Position numbers and translations under genes: made by a program. This document shows positions 26,570 to 34,534 of a stretch of 64,000 nt of DNA, in pieces (position 1 is the first letter of the stretch; each line of letters begins with the position of its first letter). Source of the stretch: Thalassospira sp. MCCC 1A03138. Its GTDB lineage: Bacteria; Pseudomonadota; Alphaproteobacteria; Rhodospirillales; Thalassospiraceae. The notes under the pieces are model-generated. The model saw nothing but the letters and a program-made list of their open reading frames with translations, was not told where the DNA came from and ran no database searches. Where the stretch lies: the NCBI RefSeq assembly GCF_002115785.1, contig NZ_JFJY01000008.1, positions 62,001 through 126,000 on the forward strand, written 5' to 3'.

Positions 26570-27070
26570 TTAGGTTTTCACCCGTCCAACCATGATGATG
26601 TCCTTGTCCTGTTCACTTCCGGCAAAGGCATCGAACTGTCGGCCGATCTTTTTGAACACGGTCAGACAATGTTCAAGTTCTTCATCGGTAACATCGGCAA
26701 AAATCTGAGCGCGGACACCTTGTATGACCGCCTGAATCTGTCGCAGCGCCGGTTCGGCCTTTTCGGTCAGGTGAACCGTTTTTGCCCGTCGGTCATCGGG
26801 GACTTCGCGCCGTTCGATCAATCCCTTTTCCTCCAGCCAGTCCAATGTCCGCACCAATGTCGGCCCCTGAACCCCGGCAATACGCGCCAGTTCCTTTTGC
26901 GTCAGGTCATGATCGGTCGTGCTGAGCCGAAACAGGATGATCCAGCGCGCCTCGGTCAGGATAAAGGGCGATAAACGCCGATCGACTTCCGCGCGCCATT
27001 GCCGGGCAAGCATGCCCAGCCAGAAACCGAACTGTTCACGCGATGCATTGCTATCTTTGGAAATTGTCAT
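26570..27070 (-). CDS. MarR family transcriptional regulator
   Basis: A 166-residue winged-helix dimeric regulator. The DNA-binding core includes HDLTQKELARIAGVQGPTLV and RTLDWLEEKGLIERREVPDD, with the wing residues DDRRAKTVHLTEKA. The N- and C-terminal helices form the dimer interface. MarR proteins respond to phenolics, oxidants or antibiotics; no ligand is predicted here. A 14-bp palindrome made of the same bases as typical MarR operators lies 44 bp upstream of the start, suggesting autorepression and possibly control of the divergent MscS gene. Confidence 0.92.
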   Translation of the reverse strand: MTISKDSNASREQFGFWLGMLARQWRAEVDRRLSPFILTEARWIILFRLSTTDHDLTQKELARIAGVQGPTLVRTLDWLEEKGLIERREVPDDRRAKTVHLTEKAEPALRQIQAVIQGVRAQIFADVTDEELEHCLTVFKKIGRQFDAFAGSEQDKDIIMVGRVKT

Positions 27071-27113
27071 GGGGGAGATACCTGCAGGAGGTTTTTGATC
27101 CTAGAGATTTAGA

Positions 27114-27127
27114 TAGATAGCTATCTA
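27114..27127. promoter_or_regulatory. Palindrome upstream of marR, candidate operator
   Basis: TAGATAGCTATCTA is a perfect 14-bp palindrome within a GATA-repeat context (TTAGATAG...CTATCTAA), in the divergent region between the MarR and MscS genes. Confidence 0.55.
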
Positions 27128-27284
27128 ACGTCAAGGAAACCAAAGCCAAAAGACGCATCTTTCGCAGAACCAACCAGAACACGAAGAATTAGCCCCCTAT
27201 CTCTCGCAGGCGGTTTCGCGTTACCATATGAAATATAATGCTTTCCATTCACCAATCGTAATACAGGGCAAAATCAGGGGACGT

Positions 27285-28628
27285 ATGGAGCCATTCTGGA
27301 ATCCCGACCAGCTCGTGATCTGGTTTGAACAGGCCGCCGCATGGGTGGACAACAATATCTTGCTGGTTCCGATCCTGTTACAGATCGGGGCATGTTTGCT
27401 GTCGGTGATCCCTGCCCTGTTGCTGCGCAGGCCGCTTTCGCGCCAACTGGCGCGCTTGCAGAACTGGCGGGCGCTTTTGCACTATGCCGGGTTCCGTCGG
27501 TTGCTGGCGGTTTTACCTGATCTGGCATTTCCGATCATTCTGGTTCTGCTGATCTGGTTTATTGATGCGGTCGCGATACAGGCGGGGCTGCGGCACAATA
27601 TCCTGCGCCTTGTCGCAAGCCTTCTGAATGCGTGGATTTTCATCCGTCTGGGCACAGCGGTGGTGAATGATCCCGTCTGGGCCCGCAGTATCGCTATCAT
27701 TGCATGGGGGCTGGCCGCCCTTAACATTGTCGGCTGGCTTGATCCGGCAATTGATCTGCTGGACAGCCTTGCCCTTCATATCGGGCAGTTTCGAATATCG
27801 GTATTTGGCATCCTCAAGGCAATGCTGTCTTTGGCGATCCTGCTTTGGGTCGCGTCATTTGCCTCGCGCATTTTCGAACAACGCATCCAGAAGGTTCATC
27901 GCCTGACGCCATCGGTTCAGGTGCTTATGTCCAAGCTTCTGAAACTTGTGCTGCTGTCGATTGCGGTTTTGTTTGCGCTTTCGACCATCGGTGTCGATCT
28001 GACCGCGCTTGCTGTCTTCGGTGGTGCCATCGGTGTCGGCATCGGGTTTGGTCTGCAACGGATTGTCGCCAACCTGATCAGCGGCGTGATCCTGTTGCTG
28101 GACCGGTCGATCAAGCCGGGCGACGTGATTGCGATTGGCGATACATTTGGCTGGATTCAGTCGCTTGGCGCGCGTTACACCGCCGTCCGCACCCGGGACG
28201 GCACCGAATTCCTGATCCCCAACGAAGACCTTATCACCAATCAGGTGGAAAACTGGAGCCACTCGGACGTCAAATTGCGCCTGAAGGTTCCGGTCGGCAT
28301 TGCCTATCGTTGCGATCCACATTTCGCGATCAAACTTTGTAACGAGGCTGCTGCAAAATGCGCTCGCGTTCTGGATAATCCCGGCCCGAACACACTGCTA
28401 CGCGGCTTTGGCGATAATTCGGTCGATCTTGAAATCCGCTTCTGGATCACGGACCCACAAAACGGACGTGGTAATATCATCAGCGAGGTATTGCTCAATG
28501 TCTGGGATAGCTTCAAGGAAAACGAGATCGAAATTCCGTTCCCGCAACGCGACCTGCATCTGCGCAGTTCCGATGGTACGGTAAAGATCGAAATCCCCGG
28601 CAATACCCCAGAAAACACTGCCCGCTAA
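27285..28628 (+). CDS. MscS-family mechanosensitive ion channel
   Basis: A 447-residue inner-membrane protein. At least six hydrophobic segments occupy the first 260 residues. The pore-lining TM3 and following beta domain carry the family signature GVGIGFGLQRIVANLISGVI near residue 252 and LLLDRSIKPGDVIAIGDTFG near 273. The cytosolic C-terminal domain covers about 350-447. Extra N-terminal helices place it with larger MscS relatives rather than the minimal channel. Such channels release solutes on hypo-osmotic shock. ATG 27285 is preferred because AGGGGA lies just upstream; the ATG at 27228 lacks one. Confidence 0.92.
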   Translation: MEPFWNPDQLVIWFEQAAAWVDNNILLVPILLQIGACLLSVIPALLLRRPLSRQLARLQNWRALLHYAGFRRLLAVLPDLAFPIILVLLIWFIDAVAIQAGLRHNILRLVASLLNAWIFIRLGTAVVNDPVWARSIAIIAWGLAALNIVGWLDPAIDLLDSLALHIGQFRISVFGILKAMLSLAILLWVASFASRIFEQRIQKVHRLTPSVQVLMSKLLKLVLLSIAVLFALSTIGVDLTALAVFGGAIGVGIGFGLQRIVANLISGVILLLDRSIKPGDVIAIGDTFGWIQSLGARYTAVRTRDGTEFLIPNEDLITNQVENWSHSDVKLRLKVPVGIAYRCDPHFAIKLCNEAAAKCARVLDNPGPNTLLRGFGDNSVDLEIRFWITDPQNGRGNIISEVLLNVWDSFKENEIEIPFPQRDLHLRSSDGTVKIEIPGNTPENTAR

Positions 28629-28727
28629 AGTAACATTTCCAAGGTTTTGCTTTAATAATCCCTCATTCAGGTTGCTGTCAGGTTCCTGGCCAAGAATGCG
28701 CTATCAACGCAGTCGAAGGCCAATGGC

Positions 28728-29426
28728 ATGCTTCACCTGAATTATAATGAAAACGGTTTTCCCACCGCCAAGCTCAGTTTCCAGAAACGCGGTTTTCTGG
28801 ATCATCTGCAGATGCGTGCCTGTGCCATTTCGGTGCTGACACTTCTGGCGACAGAACGCCCCGAAGTCGAAACATTCATCGCCAATATCTATGCCGACGC
28901 CTATGACGCCGCGATCCGCGTGCAATATGGCAGCCTGATGAGTGTCCGCGACGATGCCGGACGGATCGTCGCCGCCCTTGGTTTCCGGTCAGCCGGGCAT
29001 GGGCCGCTGTTTCTTGAACAATATCTGCCCGCGCCAATCGAAGTGATCCTTGGTGTGCCGCGCCATCAGATTGTCGAGATCGGAAATCTGGCGTCCTCGG
29101 GCGGTGGGGCGTCGTCCTTCCTGTTTGCGGCACTGTCGGCCTATCTGCACCATAACGGCTTTAAACAGGCGGTTGTGACCGGCACCGACAGTATTGAAAA
29201 ACGCCTGCGTAAAATGGGCCTCAAGCCCGTTCGCCACGCCCATGCCGATCCAACACGGCTGACGGAAAACGAAATCGACTGGGGCCGGTATTACGACACG
29301 TGCCCGCATGTTCTGTCTGGTTCGGTCGAACATGGTTATCGCCGCCTTCAGACATTGCTGGGTGCAGAATACACCCACATGCGCCCGCACCTTTACCCCC
29401 ATCTGCAACATAACGGCGAGAAATAA
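28728..29426 (+). CDS. Thermostable hemolysin-family protein (GNAT-like)
   Basis: A 232-residue protein of the T_hemolysin family (PF12261), named after a Vibrio thermostable hemolysin; the name does not prove hemolytic activity. Its sequence resembles the GNAT/autoinducer-synthase fold: GPLFLEQYLPAPIEVILG, then VPRHQIVEIGNLASSGGGAS near residue 105 and KQAVVTGTDSIEKRLRKMGL near 145, ending WGRYYDTCPHVLSGSVEHG. No signal peptide is seen, so it is likely cytosolic. GAAGG lies about 10 nt upstream of the ATG. It is the first gene of a tight four-gene operon, with 2 bp to the ligase gene, and I infer a possible acyl-transfer role in the same pathway. Confidence 0.85.
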   Translation: MLHLNYNENGFPTAKLSFQKRGFLDHLQMRACAISVLTLLATERPEVETFIANIYADAYDAAIRVQYGSLMSVRDDAGRIVAALGFRSAGHGPLFLEQYLPAPIEVILGVPRHQIVEIGNLASSGGGASSFLFAALSAYLHHNGFKQAVVTGTDSIEKRLRKMGLKPVRHAHADPTRLTENEIDWGRYYDTCPHVLSGSVEHGYRRLQTLLGAEYTHMRPHLYPHLQHNGEK

Positions 29427-29428
29427 TC

Positions 29429-31447
29429 ATGCTGTTCGAATGCATCCGCACCCATAACGCCGATCAAGTCGCACTCCGCGAAGGCGATGATAGCGTAACC
29501 TATGGCGACCTCTCCGACCTGATCGACGCACGTTGTCTAGAACTTGCAGATGTCGATGTACTGGGTATAGCACTTGATAACGGGATCGACTGGCTGGTCT
29601 GGGACCTTGCCGCCCTATCGGCCGGTATTGTATGCGTCCCGATCCCGCCATTTTTCACCCGCGATCAGATCAATCACACCATTGTTACCGCGGGCATCAC
29701 CCACATGCTGACGGCTAATGGGATCGCGGAAACAGGGCAGTCGCGTTCGCCCGACATCCCCGATGGCACGGCAAAAATCACCTTCACGTCCGGCACCACC
29801 GGTACGCCAAAGGGCGTTTGCCTGCCCGCATCGGCGATGATCACTGTTGCATCTTCGATCCACGCGATGCTGGGCGATGATTTTGCTGGCACCCATGCCT
29901 GTGTGCTGCCACTTGCAGTACTTCTGGAAAATGTCGCGGGGGTTTATGCCGGTCTTCTGGCCGGGTGTACCATTACCCTGACACCGCTTGGCCAGTTCGG
30001 GCCGCAATATCAGGGCCTGCACGAAATCCTTAAGGATACCCGTGCGACATCGGGCATTCTGGTGCCTGAAATCCTGCGTGCGCTGATGATGCAGGTCATC
30101 CGCAAAGGTCCCCTTCCTGACCTTAAATTCATTGCGGTTGGTGGATCGCGTGTTGATCCGGCCCTGATTGACAAGGCCCGCCATATCGGTCTTCCGGTTT
30201 ACGAAGGATATGGTCTTTCGGAATGCGCATCGGTCGTTTCAATGAATGTTCCGGGCAAAGATAAGCCCGGCACCACCGGGACGCTTTTGCCTCATGTAAA
30301 GGCCGAGATTTCCAACGATGAAATCATCATCGAAAATCCCGGTTTCCTTGGCTATGTCGGCGCATCAGCACCGGCCTTTCTTGCAACCGGCGATCTGGGG
30401 CAGATTGATGACGATGGTTTCGTCTGTGTGACAGGACGACGCAAAAACGTCCTGATCACATCGTTTGGGCGCAACATTTCCCCCGAATGGCCTGAAGCCG
30501 CCATTTTGGCCCAGCCAGGCATCTATCAGGCCATGGTCTTTGGCGATGGGGAACCGGCACTAAGCGCCCTGATCGTTCCGACCGGTCCAACCGCCGATAT
30601 CAGTGCCGCGATTGCCGAGGCCAATGCTGGCCTGCCCGATTACGTACACATCAAATATACCCGCATCGTTGCCCCCTTTACGGTCGAAAACGGCTGCCTG
30701 ACAGGCACCGGACGCCCGCGCCGCGATGCGATTGCCAAACTTTACACATCCCCCTTGTCCGTCCCGGAGAAAACCATGAATTTTTATGATCGCCTTGTTG
30801 CCGAAACCGCCGAAGCCCGTGCGTCACTTTATCACGTTCCCCAGCTTGTTGATGGCCTGCAAGGTCGCATTTCACGGTCAACCTATGTCGCCTACCTGAC
30901 GGAAGCATATCACCATGTCAAACACACCGTTCCCTTCCTGATGGCGATGGGATCGCGCCTGCCAGATGAAAAACGCTGGCTGCACAAGGCGATCATTGAA
31001 TATCTCGAAGAAGAAGAAGGCCACGAAGAATGGATTCTCAATGATATCGAAGCCGCCGGTGGCAACCGCGAAGCCGCCCGCCACGCGATACCAAACCTCG
31101 AAACCCAGGTGATGGTTGCCTATAACTACGACTATATCAGCCGTAAGAACCCGGTCGGTTTCCTTGGTATGGTCTTCATGCTTGAAAGCACATCCACCCA
31201 AATCGCCAGTCAGGGTGCGGATGCCGTCATGACCGGCCTTGATTTGCCGAAATCAGCATTCAGCTATCTGTTTTCGCACGGCACCCTTGATCTTGAACAC
31301 ATGAAATTCTTCGAAAAGACCGTCAATCAGGTCACCGACCCGGCTGATCAGGCCGCCATCATCGAAGTCGCGCAAAACACCTTCCGGCTGTTTGCCAATC
31401 TGTTTGCGGCGATACCGCATGAAGGACAACGTAAAAATGTTGCTTGA
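29429..31447 (+). CDS. Acyl-adenylate ligase fused to heme-oxygenase-like di-iron domain
   Basis: A 672-residue two-domain protein. Residues 1-445 are an ANL adenylation enzyme: FTSGTTGTPKGVCLPASAM near 116, YEGYGLSECASVV near 257, ATGDLGQIDDDGFVCVTGRR near 315 and ISPEWPEAAI near 350. The C-terminal LTGTGRPRRDAIAK occupies the A10 position, with arginine where the catalytic lysine usually sits. Residues 450-672 form a TenA/heme-oxygenase-like domain whose candidate di-iron ligands are all present: Glu in LTEAYHHVKH, Glu/His in EEEEGHEEW, Glu in VFMLEST and His/Asp/His in SHGTLDLEHMKFF. I infer activation of a fatty or amino acid followed by oxygen-dependent chemistry. GGAG precedes Met450, so the second domain may also be made alone. 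Confidence 0.88.
   Translation: MLFECIRTHNADQVALREGDDSVTYGDLSDLIDARCLELADVDVLGIALDNGIDWLVWDLAALSAGIVCVPIPPFFTRDQINHTIVTAGITHMLTANGIAETGQSRSPDIPDGTAKITFTSGTTGTPKGVCLPASAMITVASSIHAMLGDDFAGTHACVLPLAVLLENVAGVYAGLLAGCTITLTPLGQFGPQYQGLHEILKDTRATSGILVPEILRALMMQVIRKGPLPDLKFIAVGGSRVDPALIDKARHIGLPVYEGYGLSECASVVSMNVPGKDKPGTTGTLLPHVKAEISNDEIIIENPGFLGYVGASAPAFLATGDLGQIDDDGFVCVTGRRKNVLITSFGRNISPEWPEAAILAQPGIYQAMVFGDGEPALSALIVPTGPTADISAAIAEANAGLPDYVHIKYTRIVAPFTVENGCLTGTGRPRRDAIAKLYTSPLSVPEKTMNFYDRLVAETAEARASLYHVPQLVDGLQGRISRSTYVAYLTEAYHHVKHTVPFLMAMGSRLPDEKRWLHKAIIEYLEEEEGHEEWILNDIEAAGGNREAARHAIPNLETQVMVAYNYDYISRKNPVGFLGMVFMLESTSTQIASQGADAVMTGLDLPKSAFSYLFSHGTLDLEHMKFFEKTVNQVTDPADQAAIIEVAQNTFRLFANLFAAIPHEGQRKNVA
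30764..30778 (+). promoter_or_regulatory. Internal ribosome-binding site before Met450 of the ligase-oxidase fusion
   Basis: GGAG, 7 nt before an in-frame ATG at 30776, lies exactly at the junction between the ligase and the di-iron domain. It could allow separate translation of the C-terminal domain. Confidence 0.45.
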
Positions 31448-32222
31448 TGGAAAATCCGTTTTCCTGACGGGGGCGACTGGCGGCATTGGCATGCCACTGG
31501 TCAACCTGCTGATCGAACGCGGGACAAATGTCGTTGCCTATGACCGCACGACGCAGGGCAACCTGATGGAAAGCATTGATACAACATGCAAGGCATTGCG
31601 TGAACACACACCCGACATCCTGATCAATCTGGCTGGGATCAATGATTTCAATCATGCCGAAGATCAGGATTACGACGCGCTTGTGACGTTGAACCTTTTG
31701 GTGCCAATGCGCCTGTGCCAGGCCGTTCTCCCAGCCATGCGCAAACGCGGTAGCGGTCAGATCGTCAATATCGGATCAATGACCGGATTGATCCCGTTGC
31801 CCCATATGACCGGCTATGTCGCCGCCAAATCCGGGCTTAAGGGATATAGTGATGCGCTGCGTCGTGAACTGACCGGCACGGGCATCACCATAAGTCACAT
31901 CGCCCCGCGTGCGGTTCGTACCACCATGAACAGTGGCAAGGCAGGGCTACTTAACCGTCGCACAAATGTCATCGAAGATGATCCGCGTTACGTTGCCCGT
32001 CAGATCGTCAATGCAATTGAACACGATAAAACCGATGTTCGGATCGGCTGGCCGGAACGGCTTTTTGCCCTGATCAATGCCGTCATACCGGGCATCGTCG
32101 ACAGGGGACTTCGTAAAAACACCGCAATCGGCGAAGAAATCCTCAAAGCCGATCAGATGGCTGCCCCCATCCCCCTGATCGCCAAAAAACCGGATGCCAG
32201 CCCAAGGAGCCACCCGGCATGA
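31437..32222 (+). CDS. SDR family reductase of the ligase-oxidase operon
   Basis: A 261-residue short-chain dehydrogenase. The cofactor motif TGATGGIG is at residues 11-18, NLAG near 78, and the catalytic Ser and YxxxK in NIGSMTGLIPLPHMTGY and YVAAKSGLKGY around 125-145. YDRTT after the second strand leaves NAD versus NADP open. ATG 31437 is chosen for AAGGA 10 nt upstream; it overlaps the ligase stop by 11 bases. The C-terminal 60 residues extend beyond the core with a hydrophobic AERLFALINAVIPGIV-like stretch, perhaps membrane-associated. It probably reduces an intermediate of the operon's pathway. Confidence 0.88.
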   Translation: MLLDGKSVFLTGATGGIGMPLVNLLIERGTNVVAYDRTTQGNLMESIDTTCKALREHTPDILINLAGINDFNHAEDQDYDALVTLNLLVPMRLCQAVLPAMRKRGSGQIVNIGSMTGLIPLPHMTGYVAAKSGLKGYSDALRRELTGTGITISHIAPRAVRTTMNSGKAGLLNRRTNVIEDDPRYVARQIVNAIEHDKTDVRIGWPERLFALINAVIPGIVDRGLRKNTAIGEEILKADQMAAPIPLIAKKPDASPRSHPA

Positions 32223-32887
32223 AAATCACCCATTTTGCCATGATATGCGCCTTTGCACTCAGCCTGCCTTTGGCTGTCAATGCTGGCACAGCCTATAACG
32301 AAGCAATGAGTGGCGTTGCCCGCCTGCAAGAAGAATGGGCCCGCATCAAGTACCAGATGACGGATGAAAAACAGCAGCTTGATGCCATTCATCAACTTGA
32401 AACCGAGGGCGAAAGTCTACTGAACCTCTATCCGGATAGTCCCGAAGTCATGATATGGCAGGGTATTGTCCTATCGACCGATGCCGGGATCGTGCGCGGC
32501 ATTTCCGCCCTTGGCAAAGTAAACGACGCGCGCGATTTGTTTGAAAAGTCGATTGCCCTCGATCCAACGGCACTTGATGGATCGGCCTATACGTCACTGG
32601 GATCGCTTTATTATCAGGTGCCCCCATGGCCGCTTGCCTTTGGCAGTGACAGCAAGGCCGAAGAATTCCTGAAAAAGGCGCTGGAACTTAATCCTGACGG
32701 GATTGACCCCAACTATTTCTATGGCGATTTCCTGCTTCAGAACGATCATTACGCCGAAGCCCGGGTTTATCTGGAAAAAGCATTAAACGCCCCCGACCGC
32801 CCCAGCCGCGCATCGGCTGATGCCGGACGCCGGGCAGAAATCGCCAAAGCATTGAATGCAATAGCGCAGGAAGTTTCCAAAAACTAA
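32219..32887 (+). CDS. Exported tetratricopeptide repeat protein
   Basis: A 222-residue periplasmic protein. The signal peptide KITHFAMICAFALSLPLAVN is cleaved before AGTAYNEAMSG. Helical repeats follow, with TPR-like units around 55-80 (LNLYPDSPEVMIWQGIV), 100-125 (ARDLFEKSIALDPTALDG) and 150-200 (AEEFLKKALELNPDGIDPNY, YAEARVYLEKALNAP). The pattern resembles TatT-type TRAP-associated TPR proteins. Its ATG overlaps the SDR stop (ATGA), so it belongs to the same operon although its product acts outside the cytoplasm, perhaps in delivery or sensing of the product. Confidence 0.85.
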   Translation: MKITHFAMICAFALSLPLAVNAGTAYNEAMSGVARLQEEWARIKYQMTDEKQQLDAIHQLETEGESLLNLYPDSPEVMIWQGIVLSTDAGIVRGISALGKVNDARDLFEKSIALDPTALDGSAYTSLGSLYYQVPPWPLAFGSDSKAEEFLKKALELNPDGIDPNYFYGDFLLQNDHYAEARVYLEKALNAPDRPSRASADAGRRAEIAKALNAIAQEVSKN

Positions 32888-32901
32888 CGTTTGCGAACCG
32901 C

Positions 32902-32968
32902 ACAATCACCCCAAAAGAAACAAGGCCGGGAAACACCTATCCGGCCTTGTTTCTTTTGGGGTGATTGT
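32902..32968. terminator. 28-bp perfect inverted repeat, bidirectional terminator
   Basis: Bases 32902-32929 pair perfectly with 32941-32968 around an 11-nt loop, with a GGCCGG core. It separates the convergent TPR and yihY genes. Unlike normal terminators, the T run (TTTCTTTT) is within the stem. Confidence 0.75.
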
Positions 32969-32974
32969 AACGCT

Positions 32975-34333
32975 TTAATCGACGATTTCGGTCATGTCTT
33001 TGGGCCCGATTTCGTCTTTCTTTTCGTCTTCAGGCTTTGTTTCAACCTGCTTGGGGGCTGTATCATCGGGTTTTGGCAAATCAAGCAGGGCAGCAATTTC
33101 AACATCCAGAACGGATTTTCGCGTTTTTTCCAGTTCCACCAGACGTTCGCGCATGGCACCTGGCCAACCGCCATCGGCATTAACCAGAAGCAACCGGTCA
33201 TAATCCAGAAACAGCCCCAGCCTGGACATCAGATCCACCAGCGTGATCCGCGACAGATCGCCTGATAAAAGCCAGCGGTGGCTTTCGGACCGTTCAATCA
33301 GCTTTTCACGCCGAAGTGCTGCCAAGGCCCAGTTAAGATCCCGCCCACCCAGCTTGGTTTCACGCAACATCCGGCGATAGGTTGGCGGTTTGGTGGCTTC
33401 GCGGAAACCGTGTTGCAGATATTCCAAAACCCGCAATACCGCGATAATGCGTTCCATGTGACCGGGCACCGCCCCTCGCGGATCGGGAACGAGCCCTGCC
33501 GCACGTGCGGCCCGCCATTCAGACCGGGCGGCGGCCACCTGCGCGCCCAGCAGGACAACAATCCATGTCAGATACATCCACAACAGAAAGATCGGCACAA
33601 TCGCGACCGCGCCATAGATCGTCTGATAGGTCGGAAAATTAATGACGTAATACCCGAACCCTTTTTTGAGGGCCTCGAACAAACCGGCCGCCACCAAGCC
33701 GCCCAAAATACCGTCAATAATCACAACAGAACGGTTCGGCATGCCGATAAACAGAAGCGAGAACGCAACAGCCGACAGCAGGAACGGTGCAAGAAACGTC
33801 AACTGCCCAATATGTTCACCCAGCCCATCGGCCCCAAACATATAGCGCATGGCAAAAATATAGGATGCCAGCGAAAGGCTAAGACCCAGCAACATCGGCC
33901 CGACCGTCAGCAAGGTCCAGAACACCACAAGCTTCGCCAGGAGTTTGCGCGGCGTCGACACCCGGAAAACATCATTCATCGCGCCTTCGATTGCACCCAG
34001 CAACATCACGGCTGTCAGGCCGAGGACAATCGTGCCAATCGCGGTCATCTGACCGGTATTCTGAAGAAAATTGCCGAGGTAGTCGGTCACCTGTTCGCCG
34101 GTTTCAGGCAGGAAATTGTTCAGGACCACGCCCATAATCTGATCCTTCCACTGTTCGAAAACGGGGAAGGCAGACAATACCGTAAGCGCAACAGCAAGAA
34201 ACGGAACCATGGCAAGAAGGGTTGTATAAGACAGCCCCGCAGCACGTTGGACGGATTTGTCATGCACAAATCGCATAATGGCGTAGCGCCAAAACCCGGT
34301 GCGGTCCTTAAGTAATTGCCCGATTGGAACCAT
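32975..34333 (-). CDS. YihY/BrkB family inner-membrane protein
   Basis: A 452-residue membrane protein of the family once misassigned as RNase BN. Six hydrophobic segments lie between residues 35 and 290, starting with RAAGLSYTTLLAMVPFLAVA and including VVLLGAQVAAARSEWRAARA at the end of the membrane part. A cytosolic winged-helix-like domain follows (about 310-385, RMLRETKLGGRDLNWALAAL), and the last 40 residues are a highly charged Lys/Asp/Glu/Pro tail. Function is poorly defined in the family. ATG 34333 follows AGGGAT; upstream in-frame codons have no homology. It is divergent from fabI. Confidence 0.9.
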   Translation of the reverse strand: MVPIGQLLKDRTGFWRYAIMRFVHDKSVQRAAGLSYTTLLAMVPFLAVALTVLSAFPVFEQWKDQIMGVVLNNFLPETGEQVTDYLGNFLQNTGQMTAIGTIVLGLTAVMLLGAIEGAMNDVFRVSTPRKLLAKLVVFWTLLTVGPMLLGLSLSLASYIFAMRYMFGADGLGEHIGQLTFLAPFLLSAVAFSLLFIGMPNRSVVIIDGILGGLVAAGLFEALKKGFGYYVINFPTYQTIYGAVAIVPIFLLWMYLTWIVVLLGAQVAAARSEWRAARAAGLVPDPRGAVPGHMERIIAVLRVLEYLQHGFREATKPPTYRRMLRETKLGGRDLNWALAALRREKLIERSESHRWLLSGDLSRITLVDLMSRLGLFLDYDRLLLVNADGGWPGAMRERLVELEKTRKSVLDVEIAALLDLPKPDDTAPKQVETKPEDEKKDEIGPKDMTEIVD

Positions 34334-34534
34334 TAAACACTTATCCCTGCGCGATTTCCGGTTATAGTGTAATTGATCAACAGGATAGCGCGCCCGCACA
34401 AGATAAAACAGGCCAGATTGACCTTGGCTTCGCTTTGTGTAGGATGCGCCCAATGTCAAATGCCTCCTGTGTGGGTCACAGCTTTGTTCCGCGCTGCCCC
34501 GCACCAGAGAGAGATCGTGGGAACGAGAGGGAAA

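Noticed and set aside
28728..29426. A true secreted hemolysin
   Set aside because: No signal peptide and a GNAT-like sequence; the family name is historical.
33278..34315. A 345-codon open frame on the + strand
   Set aside because: It is antisense to yihY, with Arg/His/Gln-rich composition typical of a shadow frame.
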